A DNA stretch of 64,000 nucleotides, taken from Ceratodon purpureus. Lineage: Eukaryota > Streptophyta > Bryopsida > Pseudoditrichales > Ditrichaceae. Below are positions 1 through 10,972 of the stretch, piece by piece (position 1 is the first letter of the stretch; every line of letters begins with the position of its first letter). A model generated the notes under the pieces. It had not been told where the DNA came from. It ran no database searches and saw nothing but the letters and a program-made list of their open reading frames with translations. The position numbers and the translations under genes were made by a program. The stretch spans positions 11,036,718-11,100,717 of the forward strand of contig CM026422.1 in NCBI GenBank assembly GCA_014871385.1, written 5' to 3'.

Positions 1-1635
1 TTCCATGGACTCAATGGTTGGTTTTATTTATTGATTAACTGCAATAATTTTGCAAAGAATTCATGTTTCATTCATTTGTTTTCCAGATTTCTGTATTTGT
101 GCATTATCCTTCATACCTTCTTTGAGATCTTAAAAGTAGTATGAATAACTAATATTATTATCTAACAATAACACATAAACATTATGACATTTTTCATAAC
201 AATATTTCATTTGAGAATTGAAATTTCTTAAACTTAAGAAATAACCAACTTGCCTGTCTACGTAAGTTATAATTGGTATATCCTTGTAATTACTCATTCG
301 TAAAAGCTGTTTTACCAAAATTTTCCATCTGAACCAACAAAAGATATAAATAATACCCCCCCAAAAAAAATACTAACAAAAAAGAAAAAGAAAAAGAAAG
401 AAGAAGAAGAAGAAAAGAAGAGGAAGAAAAGAAGTTTACAGGTTTGAAATTCTTTATGTGTTCCAAAAAAGGAAGAAGCTAGCTTTTTGAATGTTGGTCC
501 GGAATGACATTAACCCCCAAGCGTCCTCACCTATGTCCAATTTAGGTAGTTTTGTAAAGATGCATTATAAAATGCAATTAATATGAATATTTAAAAATTG
601 ATGTAGAATAAAAGTTATACATTTTGTATTTTAGATTCCATCTATACGGTTAGATCTATGATTGCTATCACTAATATTTATTTATAAATTTTGATACATA
701 AAATAAAAAATTATTTTGTAATTCATTTACGAATAAGATATTGACAATAAGTGGATGAAATTTGTTGTGATGGGTTATAATGTAGTACTTTAGGTTTAGT
801 GATTTTTAGAGATTTTTTGGATGCTTAATTTTATGAGTTTATTTTTTCAAGAACACTTTTAGACTAGAATCTTCAAAATTTTGGGTGAAACACTACAACA
901 CAAAATGAAGCATAATTTCTTCAAAAATTGTTTCCTTTTTAATCGGATGACACATACAAGAAGCTAACTTTCCATAAAAAATTCAATAAAAAAATCACAC
1001 CAGAAAAAGTGCATGACAAATGAGAAAATGCAGATGGAATCTGTACATCAGGCCATTTTGGCCTGCTTGGGCAGTTAGGGGTTAAACCAAATGATGAAGA
1101 GGGATACCCGTTGGGTGTAGCCGGGGTACCAATGATTTGGCCGTTCAATTCCCGCCGTAAAATCTCAATTTTAGCGGATGGAAAATTCCCCCGCAATGGG
1201 TTGCGAAAAGCAATTTGAAAAAATAAAAAATAAAAAATAAAAAAATAAAAATAAAAAAAAATAAACTCCATTTGCAGTAAGTAAAAAACAAAATTGAACT
1301 TCATGAGTTATCATGGCAGAAAATACAGTAAGCAATGTTTGAAGTTTGAAGCTTGAACCCCAGTGACTAAGTAAATTTCTTTGGAAGGGTTTAAGCTACA
1401 AAGCAACAAGAATGAAGACCCTGCAACGTCACACACTCTGTATATTAGGGTTTAAGCCAGGGTTCAGGGTTTAAGCAATTTGCCATCACTCGCAAGCTTT
1501 GCACACTCTTTGGTGCGTGCAAGTGTTTGTTTTGTTGCACTGAGTGGTGGAGCTGCTGTGCCGGTGCAGGGAGGGAGGGAGGGAAGGTGGATGAGTGGGT
1601 TCATGGGGCGCCTGTGAAGCTCGGAATCGGGAGCC
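1..1635. other. AT-rich intergenic region upstream of the GTPase
   Basis: No convincing gene is visible. The stretch is AT-rich with frequent stops in all frames. A purine-only tract of AAG/GAA-type simple sequence lies at about 365-433, and short A-rich runs occur near 1220-1265. Composition becomes GC-richer from about 1450, which marks the approach to the 5' UTR and promoter of the plus-strand gene starting at 1636. Confidence 0.6.
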
Positions 1636-4250
1636 ATGTCGAGGAAGGGGTTGTATGGCTTGGCCAGCAAGGCCGGGGAGGTTGCGGCTGTGAACTGGTA
1701 CCCCGGCCACATGGCCTCCGCCACCAAGGCCATTCGCGAGCGGATCAAAGTGGTCGACCTCGTCGTCGAGGTTCGCGATGCCCGGGTGAGTTGATTTTCT
1801 CTTCTAATTCTACGAATTGTAGCGAATTCTGCAAATTACTGTCCTGGAAAATGATACAATTTTTCTAATGAAGCGAGGGTTTTCAGAATTGCGTTTAGCT
1901 GCTGGACTAGGATATCATGTCAATTGGGTTTTTAAGGAAATGCTGAGTTTTGTCAGAATCAGACTTAGCTCGAGCTTGATTGCGAGCTTGTGTGATTTTA
2001 CTGTTAAGAAGGTTTGGTTTATATTTTTTTCGGGAATGTGTAATCGTAGATTAATTTTCCGGGACGGTTTGGAAGTTTCCTGGAGTACGGGTACTTGTGT
2101 GTTGCTTGTGTGAGATTTTTTATTTCTGATTGATTGACTTAGTGAGTATGTTTGTGGATATTCAGATACCGTTGTCGTCGGCCAATTCAGAGCTCCAAGA
2201 CCTTTTGGAGCGCAAGAAACGTCTGATAGTTTTTAACAAAATGGACCTTGCTAACCCTAATATGATGCTCGTAAGTACTGTTATTTCTATTAGTTTGATA
2301 TTCTTTATTTTATTTGATTGGCGTTTATGCGTAGAGAACCGAGCCTCCATGTCATTGATCTCGTCGCTTGCATGCCATTGGCATCTTCTGGTTTTCTTTG
2401 TGGTAGGCAATGTTATTAAGTACTCGTAGATTGCAAGTGTAATGGTGGTGTGTGAACTGGAGTGCAGAAGTGGGAATCACATTTCGAAGATCACAACCAG
2501 CGCCATGTGTTTGTCAACGCTCATCAAACTAGATCGGTTAGGAAGGTACAGAAAGGTTTCTCTTAACCTGGTCGAGGATTCATCAACCTGTATTGGAGTT
2601 TTAGTGATTATGCAGATTTTGTTGAGCTTAGTTATGTCAGCTATGCATTGTTCTTATTGGAATTTTGGATGAGTTTTTAAGCATATTGGATTTGTTGTGG
2701 CGTTAGAACAGATGCTGGACGTGGTATGGGACTTTTTGAGGGAGAAGTTAGCGAAGGAGCCGACTCTGCTGCTGATGATTGTCGGTATTCCAAACGTGGG
2801 CAAGTCCGCTCTTATCAACACCTTGTTCCGGCACGCGCATGCGTTGAACAAAGCAGGTGCCATCTCAAGCATATTCTGGAAAATAAAATAAAATAGAACT
2901 GTACACGTGAATTTTATGTGTTTTGGATCATTGGTCTTCTGGATTAGCTATTACATGTTACAAGCGTTGATAGAAGTTGTGGTTGAGAGAGTGTACTCGT
3001 AATTTTCTGGCGGTTGACTCTGTAGCTGTTGTGTTGTAGTGTAAAATCTTAGAGAGCATCTGTAACATTTGTTTTATCTAAATTTGTGTTATTTCACTTC
3101 GTAAGGCATCATCGGGGAATTTTGTAAACGTGTATACATTCTCATACATCTGATTTGTGACTTGTTACTAATAATTGTTTTCATTTAGAGCAGGAGCCCT
3201 TGAAGAAAGCCAAAGTAGGACCTCTACCAGGTGTTACTCAGCATATTTCCGGATTTAAGGTACACACCTATCTTAACCATGTGATGGCATTGTTCATTTC
3301 GATATGGCTAAACGAACAACCTCGTTCTGATCAAGGTCTTATGGAGTGCTTGACAGATTGGAGAAAAACCAAGTGTGTATGTTTTAGACACTCCTGGTGT
3401 TCTGGTGCCAAATATTGATAACATCGATACGGGGTTAAAGCTTGCCCTAACAGGTAATAACCTTCTCTTGATACTTCTGTAGGACATGAAATCAAGCTCT
3501 TGTAGTTGTCGAATTTTGTTCAATTGCAGGTGTTTGCTACTGCTCAACCACCTGCAGATGTTGTTTCTAAGTTGCTCGGGAATCATGGGTTACGTACTCA
3601 CCTTGCCTTGGAATCATCGTCATGATCTTAGGGGCTGTGAAGGACTCAGTTGTGGGTGAGGATAGGGTGGCACGGTATCTCCTATCAGTTTTAAATTCTC
3701 GCTCTGCACACTTGCGGTGGACACCTGAATTGGCTCAGGTATTTATTGACACCGCGATTCACTTTTTGTCTAAAATCTAAATCTTTCATTCTGAAGATGA
3801 GGAAGCAGAGCACCATTGAGTCACCATTAGAGGTGTTTGAAATAATTTCAAGGATTATAGAAATTACGGCAGAGGAATGATTTGGTAAAGTATGTCAGTG
3901 GTTGACCTGATCCAACTGCACTAACGACTTTCTTTTGTTTTTTGGGATATGTCTGTCAGGCAGAGTCTGACACATCTGAGATAGGTGAAAATGTTCGGAA
4001 GATTATCACCCAATCTTGCTTGAAGTTTGATGGAAACTTAGGGAACAAAGAAGACATGGAGTGTTTGGTAGATGAACAAATGAATTTATTTCGTAGAATC
4101 TTTAAAGTCCCTGCACAGCTGGGGGACGATGGTTGGATACGGGTCTCTAAGCAGCTCCTTAAATTGTACAGAACTGGTCGACTTGGTCGGTTCACATTAG
4201 ACCCTGTTCCTGAAGTGGATCGTGACTATGTAAGGTTTGAAAATGAATGA
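1636..4250 (+). CDS. MTG1/SIN2-like circularly permuted ribosome-assembly GTPase
   Basis: Eight exons join in frame: 1636-1785, 2166-2270, 2468-2545, 2712-2856, 3189-3259, 3357-3453, 3632-3738 and 3960-4250, giving about 347 residues. All introns are GT-AG. The G motifs are circularly permuted as in the YlqF/MTG1 family: NKMD (G4, about 74-77) precedes GIPNVGKS (G1, 136-143), then PGVT (G2, 173-176) and DTPG (G3, 194-197). The N-terminal WYPGHM motif is also typical. Plant members act in mitochondrial or plastid ribosome assembly (SIN2/DGP3-type). No clear transit peptide is seen before the chosen ATG, so location is uncertain. A donor-like GTAAGG at 4230 and an in-phase open exon at 4630-4908 suggest an alternative 3' end. 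The 3' half of the last exon is copied at 15482-15625. Confidence 0.88.
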
Positions 4251-5105
4251 TCCTCAAACCACCAGCACATCATTAGTGGATCAACACGAATGTTTATTCA
4301 GTCATTAGAAAGAAATGTAGAGGTAGGCATTGACGTGCAGCCTTGGCTGTACATTAGTAGGTTTCCGGATCTGGAACTTGCGATCAGTATAACTCACTAG
4401 TTTCTTCTCAGAGAAGCTGTGATCATTGGTTTCAAAGTACATTACCGGCTATGATCTTAAAGCTCAGAGAATAACTGTAGGTCAGGGTACTGCATTGACC
4501 CTGGGGGAATTAACAGTCCTTGTTATGCAACCAAGTTTCTGAATGAGATTCATGACAAGTTTCCAAGACAATAGTTTTAAAATGATTTTGGATTTGGATT
4601 TAGAGCGACAGTTGTGACTGGGGTGTCAGTGGAACAAGGAAGTTGAAGAAGTCCAAGCTTTCTTCATAGGATTATGCCAAGACCTTATCCCTGGACTTAA
4701 AAACATTCGATCAGAATCGGTCTCACACTTGCATGACGGATTCGCATTTTCACTGGATACATACATTCGAATTTCTAACAACTTGAATATGAACTTGCTT
4801 GCTTTGCTTAACAAAGAGGAACCGATGGCAGTAAAATGGCCGGCCTCGTTCAGAGGTGGTGTTAGACAACTGTACTCGCATGATCAAAAATGCCCATCTG
4901 AGACTTAAGAAATCAACTGGCATAGCAACAAATACAAAAGCACTAAGTACCTAATAACAAAAGTGTGTCATTGGACCAAGGCGGATCACATTACAAAGCA
5001 TCACAATTCCAAATCGTGAAATCACATTTACAAAGCATCACATTTACAGAGCATCAGATTCGTCAGACATTGTGGAGATGGTCTCCAGCAGATCTTGGAT
5101 CTAAA
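4251..5105 (+). other. Gap between convergent genes, with possible alternative last exon (4630-4908)
   Basis: This gap separates the GTPase (+) from the Em-like gene (-) and should hold both 3' UTRs. A plus-strand open stretch at 4630-4908 follows a GTGTCAG acceptor-like site. It stays open for 92 codons to TAA and is in phase with the GTAAGG donor-like site at 4230. The copy at 16005-16283 keeps it open but with about equal numbers of silent and replacement changes, so selection is not evident. It could be an alternative C-terminus or chance. Confidence 0.35.
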
Positions 5106-6136
5106 CTATGCTAGTCCTCCTTTCCTTCCTATTTCGACATACCCTTCATGACCCAGCTGATGTGCCCTGGTCACACCTCCCTTGTGCCGACCTGTTTTTG
5201 AAAATCCAGCGACCAAAAGTGAGGATGCCTCAAATCAAAATTCCATTTCAACATAGCCCAATTATCAAAGATTGATTCAAAGTTGTTAAACTGTATGTCA
5301 GGACCGTCTGAGTTTTGTATAGCAGTTCGGAATTACAACTAAAATAATATGCTTGTACTCTCAGGCGGTAGCAATTAGAAAATTGGACAGTGACCAGAAC
5401 CACAATTGTTGTGTAACATTACTGATATCAGAGGCAATATTGTCCGTAACATTTGTGATTATTTCACTATGGTAATTGAATCAGTTACATCGTCGGTTCA
5501 AAACTGCTTCAACTTTTTTCGGTTTTACATTAGTCATGTTGATATTCATTTTTTCTGAAGGGGAACACTCGGTTAGCAGAAGAAAGGTCTTTTCGATTGT
5601 TACCTTCAGCAAGATGCTTCTGAGCTTCGAGGCTGTGACCACCAGTTCCACCCGGAACAATAACTTCTCCGTTGAGTGCTCTCTTGTCCAACTCCTCAAT
5701 GGAGGAATCATTCATGAACTTGTGCTCATCGATGTGCACGCCTTGCTTTGCAGCAGCTTGATACGGGTCAGCTCCATGGCTGGCCAAACCTCCTTTCTTG
5801 CCCATTTCTACGAACCCTTCATGCCCCAGCTGACGAGCCCTGGTTTCACCTCCCTTGTGGCGACCTGCCATATTCGTATGGACAGGTCATAATGTCAACA
5901 CTTCCCAAAAACCTTGAGAATTTTTACCCAAAAATCAGGCATCCAATCCAAACATGTCAACCATGAGAGAAACTATTGTTTCTGGTGTGATCAGGAAAGC
6001 ATGGACAATGAAGGCAGTATACGACTGTTACACCTTCAGCAAGATGCTCCTGCGCTTCCAAGCTATGTCCGCCCGTTCCACCCGGTACAACTTCTCCCTC
6101 ATGCGCCCTCGTATCCAAATCCGCCCTCGTTGCCAT
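5106..6136 (-). CDS. Em-like group 1 LEA protein with two internal modules (copy A)
   Basis: Three exons on the minus strand: 6136-6034, 5864-5604 and 5191-5106, about 149 residues. Exon 1 starts MATRADL and carries [17 protein letters not shown]. Exon 2 holds the Em 20-mer (RHKGGETR...GKKGGLA), a linker with HIDEHKF, then a second [17 protein letters not shown]. Exon 3 repeats the 20-mer (RHKGGVTR...GRKGGLA) and ends at TAG. Both introns fall after GCTGAAG in the same phase (GAA G|G), so the gene reads as an internally duplicated Em gene. Group 1 LEA proteins are hydrophilic, glycine-rich, desiccation-induced protectants, usually cytosolic. Upstream in-frame sequence lacks an ATG, which supports the start at 6136. 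A near-identical paralogue lies at 16497-17517. Confidence 0.85.
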
Positions 6137-6684
6137 CCCACTCCTCAAAAACCCGGTAGAAACAAACGAAAATCTTCTCCCAACGACTTCCTTGAATGTC
6201 AACACTTTCACTGCCACAAGCAACAGTACACACAATTACAAAACTCATGAACAAGTCCGTTCCAAAACATCAAATTGTCTTTTTGCCATTCTTTCAATCA
6301 CAAACCCCTCTCCCAACTAAACCAGAAGCACGACCAAACTGCCACCACTCACACCTCCGACATCGACAACGTATCCATCTGATTCAGCAGAAATCCATCG
6401 ACTATGTCATGAAAATACAAAGGTGATCGACTGATCTCAACAGGTTGGAAGTTGGAACTGCTCAAACTTTCAGGATGATTTTAATGCAACCTGGAACAAT
6501 TCACGAATAATCACCAGTTAATTATTATTAATTAAATTAATGATGTGGAGCATAACGATAACATCAATACAATGCACCTATGAATCCCTATGGAGATGTT
6601 TGGTGCAATTAATGTAGGTACGCTTACAATTGTAAGGTGTGAGCCCTGTCTGGGTCGACACGTTCTTCCAGCCCTCTCCATGCG
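6137..6684. other. Upstream region of Em-like gene A and 3' flank of the hydrolase-kinase gene
   Basis: The first 300 bp belong to the duplicated unit and should include the LEA promoter, since that gene is read leftwards from 6136. The sequence becomes AT-rich at about 6500-6620. No ORF is supported here. Confidence 0.5.
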
Positions 6685-9600
6685 TCAGATCAACAATGTC
6701 TGAACTCTAGTATTCTGAAAATCTAGTAGATGATTTGTAGCTGACATCATAACTTGGCCCTTAAGGTGTCTCAGCCTTCTAGAGACCTCTTCGAATGATG
6801 GTCTCATTTTGGGTATGGTCAACCAACACTGGCAAATCAAAGATGTTAAGCTTTTGGGGCACTTTTCAGGTAGTTCTGGCCGCAATGGCTTGAGGGTGTG
6901 TGTGAGCAAACTGTAAAGATCTTCCATTTTGAATATAACATGGTGAAATGGCAACTTTCCAGTCAGGATCTCAGAACAAACGATCCCAAAGCTGTACACA
7001 TCAGCTTGCCATGGTAAAGCATTTTCTGTCGATGGTTGTGCCACCTTGAACATCTCAGGCGCCCTCCACTTGCTAGTACCTAAATTTTCACGCGTCAAGT
7101 GAGAGTGGGAAGTGATTTCATTCTTGGATTTTGCCAAGCCAAAATCAGCCAACTTGGCAATCACGAACCCCTCTTGACAAAGATCAGCATCATACACGGG
7201 TTTGACTAGGATATTCAATGGCTTCAGATCACGATGGACCATTCCCTTGGAGTTCATGTAACTCATCGCCTCAGAAATCTGGAGCATCAGGTCAACTGCT
7301 GCCAACAACGAAAAAGGCTGGTTGATCCGCAGTCGGCTCACTCTGTTGTTCATGTACTTCCGTAAGTTTCCAGGCATCCTATCCATAAGAAAGAAACACG
7401 TATGAGAGCCCACACAATAAGCTGATACCTTCACAATATGCGGGTGATTGAGTTTCGCCAAAGCGTTGGCTTCATCCTCAAATTCTGTCGGGACCATGTC
7501 AAATTCCTTCTTTGCATATTTGTCCCCCAGCCACGTTGTCTCAGTCACAGTACCAGAGGAGCCACTCCCAATCACTGTTCCATCTTCCAAAACTGATTGG
7601 GATGTTTTCCACAAAACAGTGGTGTGGTCATCTTTAACTTCACTGGTTGCACCACCTTCACTGTTGTTCACTCTATCCGATATCTGGGCAGCAAGACATG
7701 AGTCAGCATCATTGGCCTGATGCTGGCTCAAAGGCCTGCCACATTCTTTGGCACTGCAGGGATGTTTCCGAATCCAGCTGTCAAGCGAAGCTAGTAGTTC
7801 CTTCTGGTCATTACCTGCTGCATTTTGCAGCAGATACAGCTCCTCGTCTCCTAATTTGAACTCAGAAAACTCGTCCATGGCTGTAGAGAAAACTTGTTCC
7901 ATGTTGTCGTGGTAAAACCCCACGACTGACTTGCACCAGACAATCTCTTTCAGTATCTCAGAAAATGCCTGCGCCCTCTCACCTTGCCTCAGATAAGCCT
8001 TGAGGCAAAGCTTGTCGTGGTGGCAATCTTTTATCAAAGTTCTTCCCAATTTAACCAACCGATGGAGCTCTGTTAACGCCAACTTCGGCCACAAAGGATC
8101 ACCTGTGGAAATAACTCTTGACTCTCTTCCTTTAATAAGAATCTCCTTAGCAAGCGAAAGCTGCTCTTTAAGAACATTGCACTGATTTCCGTAGAAGTGA
8201 CCTGGTCCGCTCATGACCTGAAATACATATACACAAATGGCATGTAAAACACAGCTTGACTGCAACACCAAATCAACATAACCAGCATGTACAAAACATT
8301 GCTTGATTCGACTTCATGCGTAGAAATTAGTAAGTAAAGATAATCCACCTCAAAAATGAGGCAAATGTTTATTCTTAACAGGAGCTCTCGTACAGAAATC
8401 TCGCTTAGCTAATAACCATGATTGACATGTATAGACTCAAGCAGGTACACAATGAAATACACATTTAAACATGTATACAAGCATAATTTAAATAAACATG
8501 ATAAGCCAAATTTCACTAAAGACATTATACACCTTCAACCATTTCATGTGATGAAAATCCTTATTATGACAGGTTTCCTTGCAGACATATAAAAATGAGC
8601 ACAATAACAATAATTACCTTTCTTACTTTCAAAACGATTCCAAGTAGCCCCACAACTTTCTGATAAGCTCGGTTCTCTTTAGTGGTGCTCTTTGTTGAGT
8701 GAAAGCCCTCACTCAGAGACATCTGACTGGCCAAGGCAATGGGAGACTCGTCAAGGTCCTGAAACAACCACTCCAGGGTTAAATTGTGAGTGACAAGGTG
8801 ATCAAAGATTTCTACAGCAAAAAATTCCACAAGAAATAATACCACACATTCCAGAGAGGTATTTGAAAACCTCGTTAAACAAGAAACGTATATCAGGGTC
8901 GCATGCATACCTTTTTCGCATTCGAAACATCTTGAATGAACTCTATAAGTTTCGCATACGCTGGATGCTCCTTGTTGGTAGGTTTACAAGCATCACTGTG
9001 GTTGGAGTCCAGCAACTCCACCACTTCACCGGCAAAGCCCTCCATCGACGCCGGTGGCACAACTGTTCTCTGCACAAAACCGGGACAATTCCATGTTAAA
9101 ATATAACCATCTAAATTCCATTTTCATCTGGAAAAACTCTGAAGAATTCAACACAATTGACAACATAAGTTATGACACACGCTATCATGCAGCTAAACAA
9201 AACCGTCGGGATGAGTAGGCGAAGTTTCATGCATAGCATGCCAATGAATCCACTGAGAATAGGATTATGACAGCATCTACAAAACTCACACTTCACGACA
9301 GTACGACGAACCAAAGACACTTCCTTACCCCTCTTGTGTGAAAGCCTTCTATCAAAGCAATCACCTTCACGTGCTCACTTCGTGCCTGCATGAATTCCTC
9401 TGAAACCTGTTTCAGCTTCGTGGAGTCCAAACAAAGATCTGCGAATAAAGCCCTTGAGTAGGTTAAACCTCCAAACACATGTTTCAGCAGGTCCTCACTC
9501 GGCACCAGCCCTTTCAATGGTGGAGCGTAGAAGAAACATCCTGTCAGACTTGCTAAGAATGCTCTCGAAACCTTTGCCCGCGCAATCTCCATTTCATCCT

Positions 9601-10194
9601 TCAAGCTTCCGATAGCTTCCGCTTTTTTGTGAAGAGCCACAACCAACTGTTCAATCACTACGCATCCCAGGCTATGCCCCACGAGTACAATTGGACGTTG
9701 CCAGGTATGCCCTCGATTGCAACGGTCACTGCAAACACAAAACAATATCAGAGATTTGGGATCTTGAATCCAAGTTTCTAACCAAACTGAAACAAGTCTG
9801 TGCAGCAACTACATAGTCTCGATGACTTCAGTTCTGTCCGAATCTTAGCACCTCCGCTCTATTTCACTGATTCAGAACTGGTTCAGAGTTGTATGAGGGG
9901 ACTTGACAGGTGATAGCCTCTCTACCTGAATACCAGCAGTCTTTGCAACTCTTCCACAACCCCTTCTACACCTGCCTCCGAGATGCTGTACTCAAGCAGC
10001 AACACTCGAATGTCACCCTTGAAATCCTTTTGCAACCAATCCTGCGGCCACCATACATCGGGTTTGCCCCGCTGCACCCACGTGTCTTTGCAAGACAGAT
10101 ATCGCCTTCTTCCGACATTGCCCTCGAAGAAGATTAGATCTAGTTTTGAATCAGTGGTATGCTGGAGCGGCCAAACTGGATTCACGAGGTAACC
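6685..10194 (-). CDS. SERAC1-like alpha/beta hydrolase joined to helical bundle and TKL-like protein kinase (partial 5' end)
   Basis: Five minus-strand exons join in phase: 10194-9926, 9728-9329, 9069-8911, 8758-8618 and 8217-6685, about 833 residues plus an undetermined N-terminus. Exons 1-3 resemble SERAC1/DUF676 hydrolases: GHSLG nucleophile elbow at about 107-111 and a SNHSD segment (His about 247). Exon 4 and the first 200 residues of exon 5 are helical and lack a signal peptide; they recall the HeLo/DUF1221-type bundle of plant MLKL-like proteins. The kinase follows with GSGSSG (about 540), the beta-3 lysine in YAKKEF, HRDLKPLN (about 651), ADFGLA (about 681) and RAPEMF, so it should be active. 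If the intron after 8911 is retained, the hydrolase ends alone at a stop within a few codons, so separate products are possible. A kinase fragment copy lies at 27781-28305. Confidence 0.68.
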
Positions 10195-10972
10195 CTACTC
10201 AAGCACGAGAAACGAAGGAAGAGAGACTAATTTAGAATTTGGAAACCAAATTCAAAATAATGCAAGTTACAGAGATTTGAGAAAATTAACAGCAGGGATG
10301 TGAAAGCAATACTGAAGAGCATTGCTCTGAAGATTTATTGAGGAGATTTGTTGGTACAAATGCTGACCAGTGGTTTATCGTCCCGATCCAATGACGAGCG
10401 TACAAATCCATTGCCTACAAAAACATTACAGAACATCGATTAGAATTTGGTTCTGATTGGACCTGGTGATTACAAGCAGCATTCAACAACACACGTGGAT
10501 TAGTAAACACGTGCAGCACTGGAAAGTGGAAGAACAAAACGATCCGATAAAAAATTTAAACTCTCCCACATACCTGCATTGGATTTCTGTCTGTAGTAAC
10601 TATGACTGCTCTGATTGATAGGATCCCTTCCTGACAGACATAAATCAGAATTAAATGATTTATCACACTTTAATACCACATGTCCTAGAACCCTAACCTT
10701 CATAATTTACTTCGCCCAGAGAGGTTCAACAAATACTCTCACACAAAACTGATTTGACACAGATTCAACTGTTGCATGTTCGAAATATCAGAGTGTTATA
10801 TTACGAAGTGCCTTAATATGAAGTTTTGAAATTGAAGTAAGAGCTTAGAGGAGACATACGCTGTATTGTAACACAAAGCAGAGCAGGAAAGAAGAAACAT
10901 CTAGACAATGTGTTCCGCAACATTTATTGATCCTCTACGGGCCTACAAGATAAGGGAGACAGAGAGGTCAAA
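10195..10972. other. 5' region of the hydrolase-kinase gene, with possible upstream exons
   Basis: The exon at 10194 starts after a pyrimidine-rich tract ending in TAG and has no in-frame ATG, so at least one upstream exon is expected. A candidate on the minus strand follows a TTTTTGTAG acceptor-like site near 10418 and begins ATGGATTTGTACGC; its donor is unclear. Minus-strand open sequence at 10500-10703 is another weak candidate. The 3' end of the second kinase gene abuts on the right. Confidence 0.4.

Larger units (their letters stand above)
4107..6441. repeat. Segmental duplication, copy A (partner 15482-17818)
   Basis: From GTCCCTGCACAG at 4107 to about 6441 the sequence matches 15482-17818 in the same orientation at a nearly constant offset of about 11,375 bp, with only scattered substitutions and small indels. 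The unit carries the last 48 codons of the GTPase, the intergenic gap, the complete three-exon Em-like gene and its upstream region. The intact GTPase is here, so this copy is the likely source and 15482-17818 the derivative. Confidence 0.9.

Noticed and set aside
939..1304. Minus-strand ORF of 121 codons with a Phe/Tyr-rich start
   Set aside because: The start is a product of an A/T-rich tract, with no domain or splice context.
3521..3600. Possible extra GTPase exon reading VFATAQPPADVVSKL
   Set aside because: Adding it breaks the phase between the exon ending at 3453 and the well-supported exon at 3632, and the family has no such insert.
4626..4814. Minus-strand ORF conserved in both duplicated copies (also 16001-16189)
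   Set aside because: Conservation follows from the DNA duplication; it is antisense to the possible plus-strand exon and has no recognisable family.
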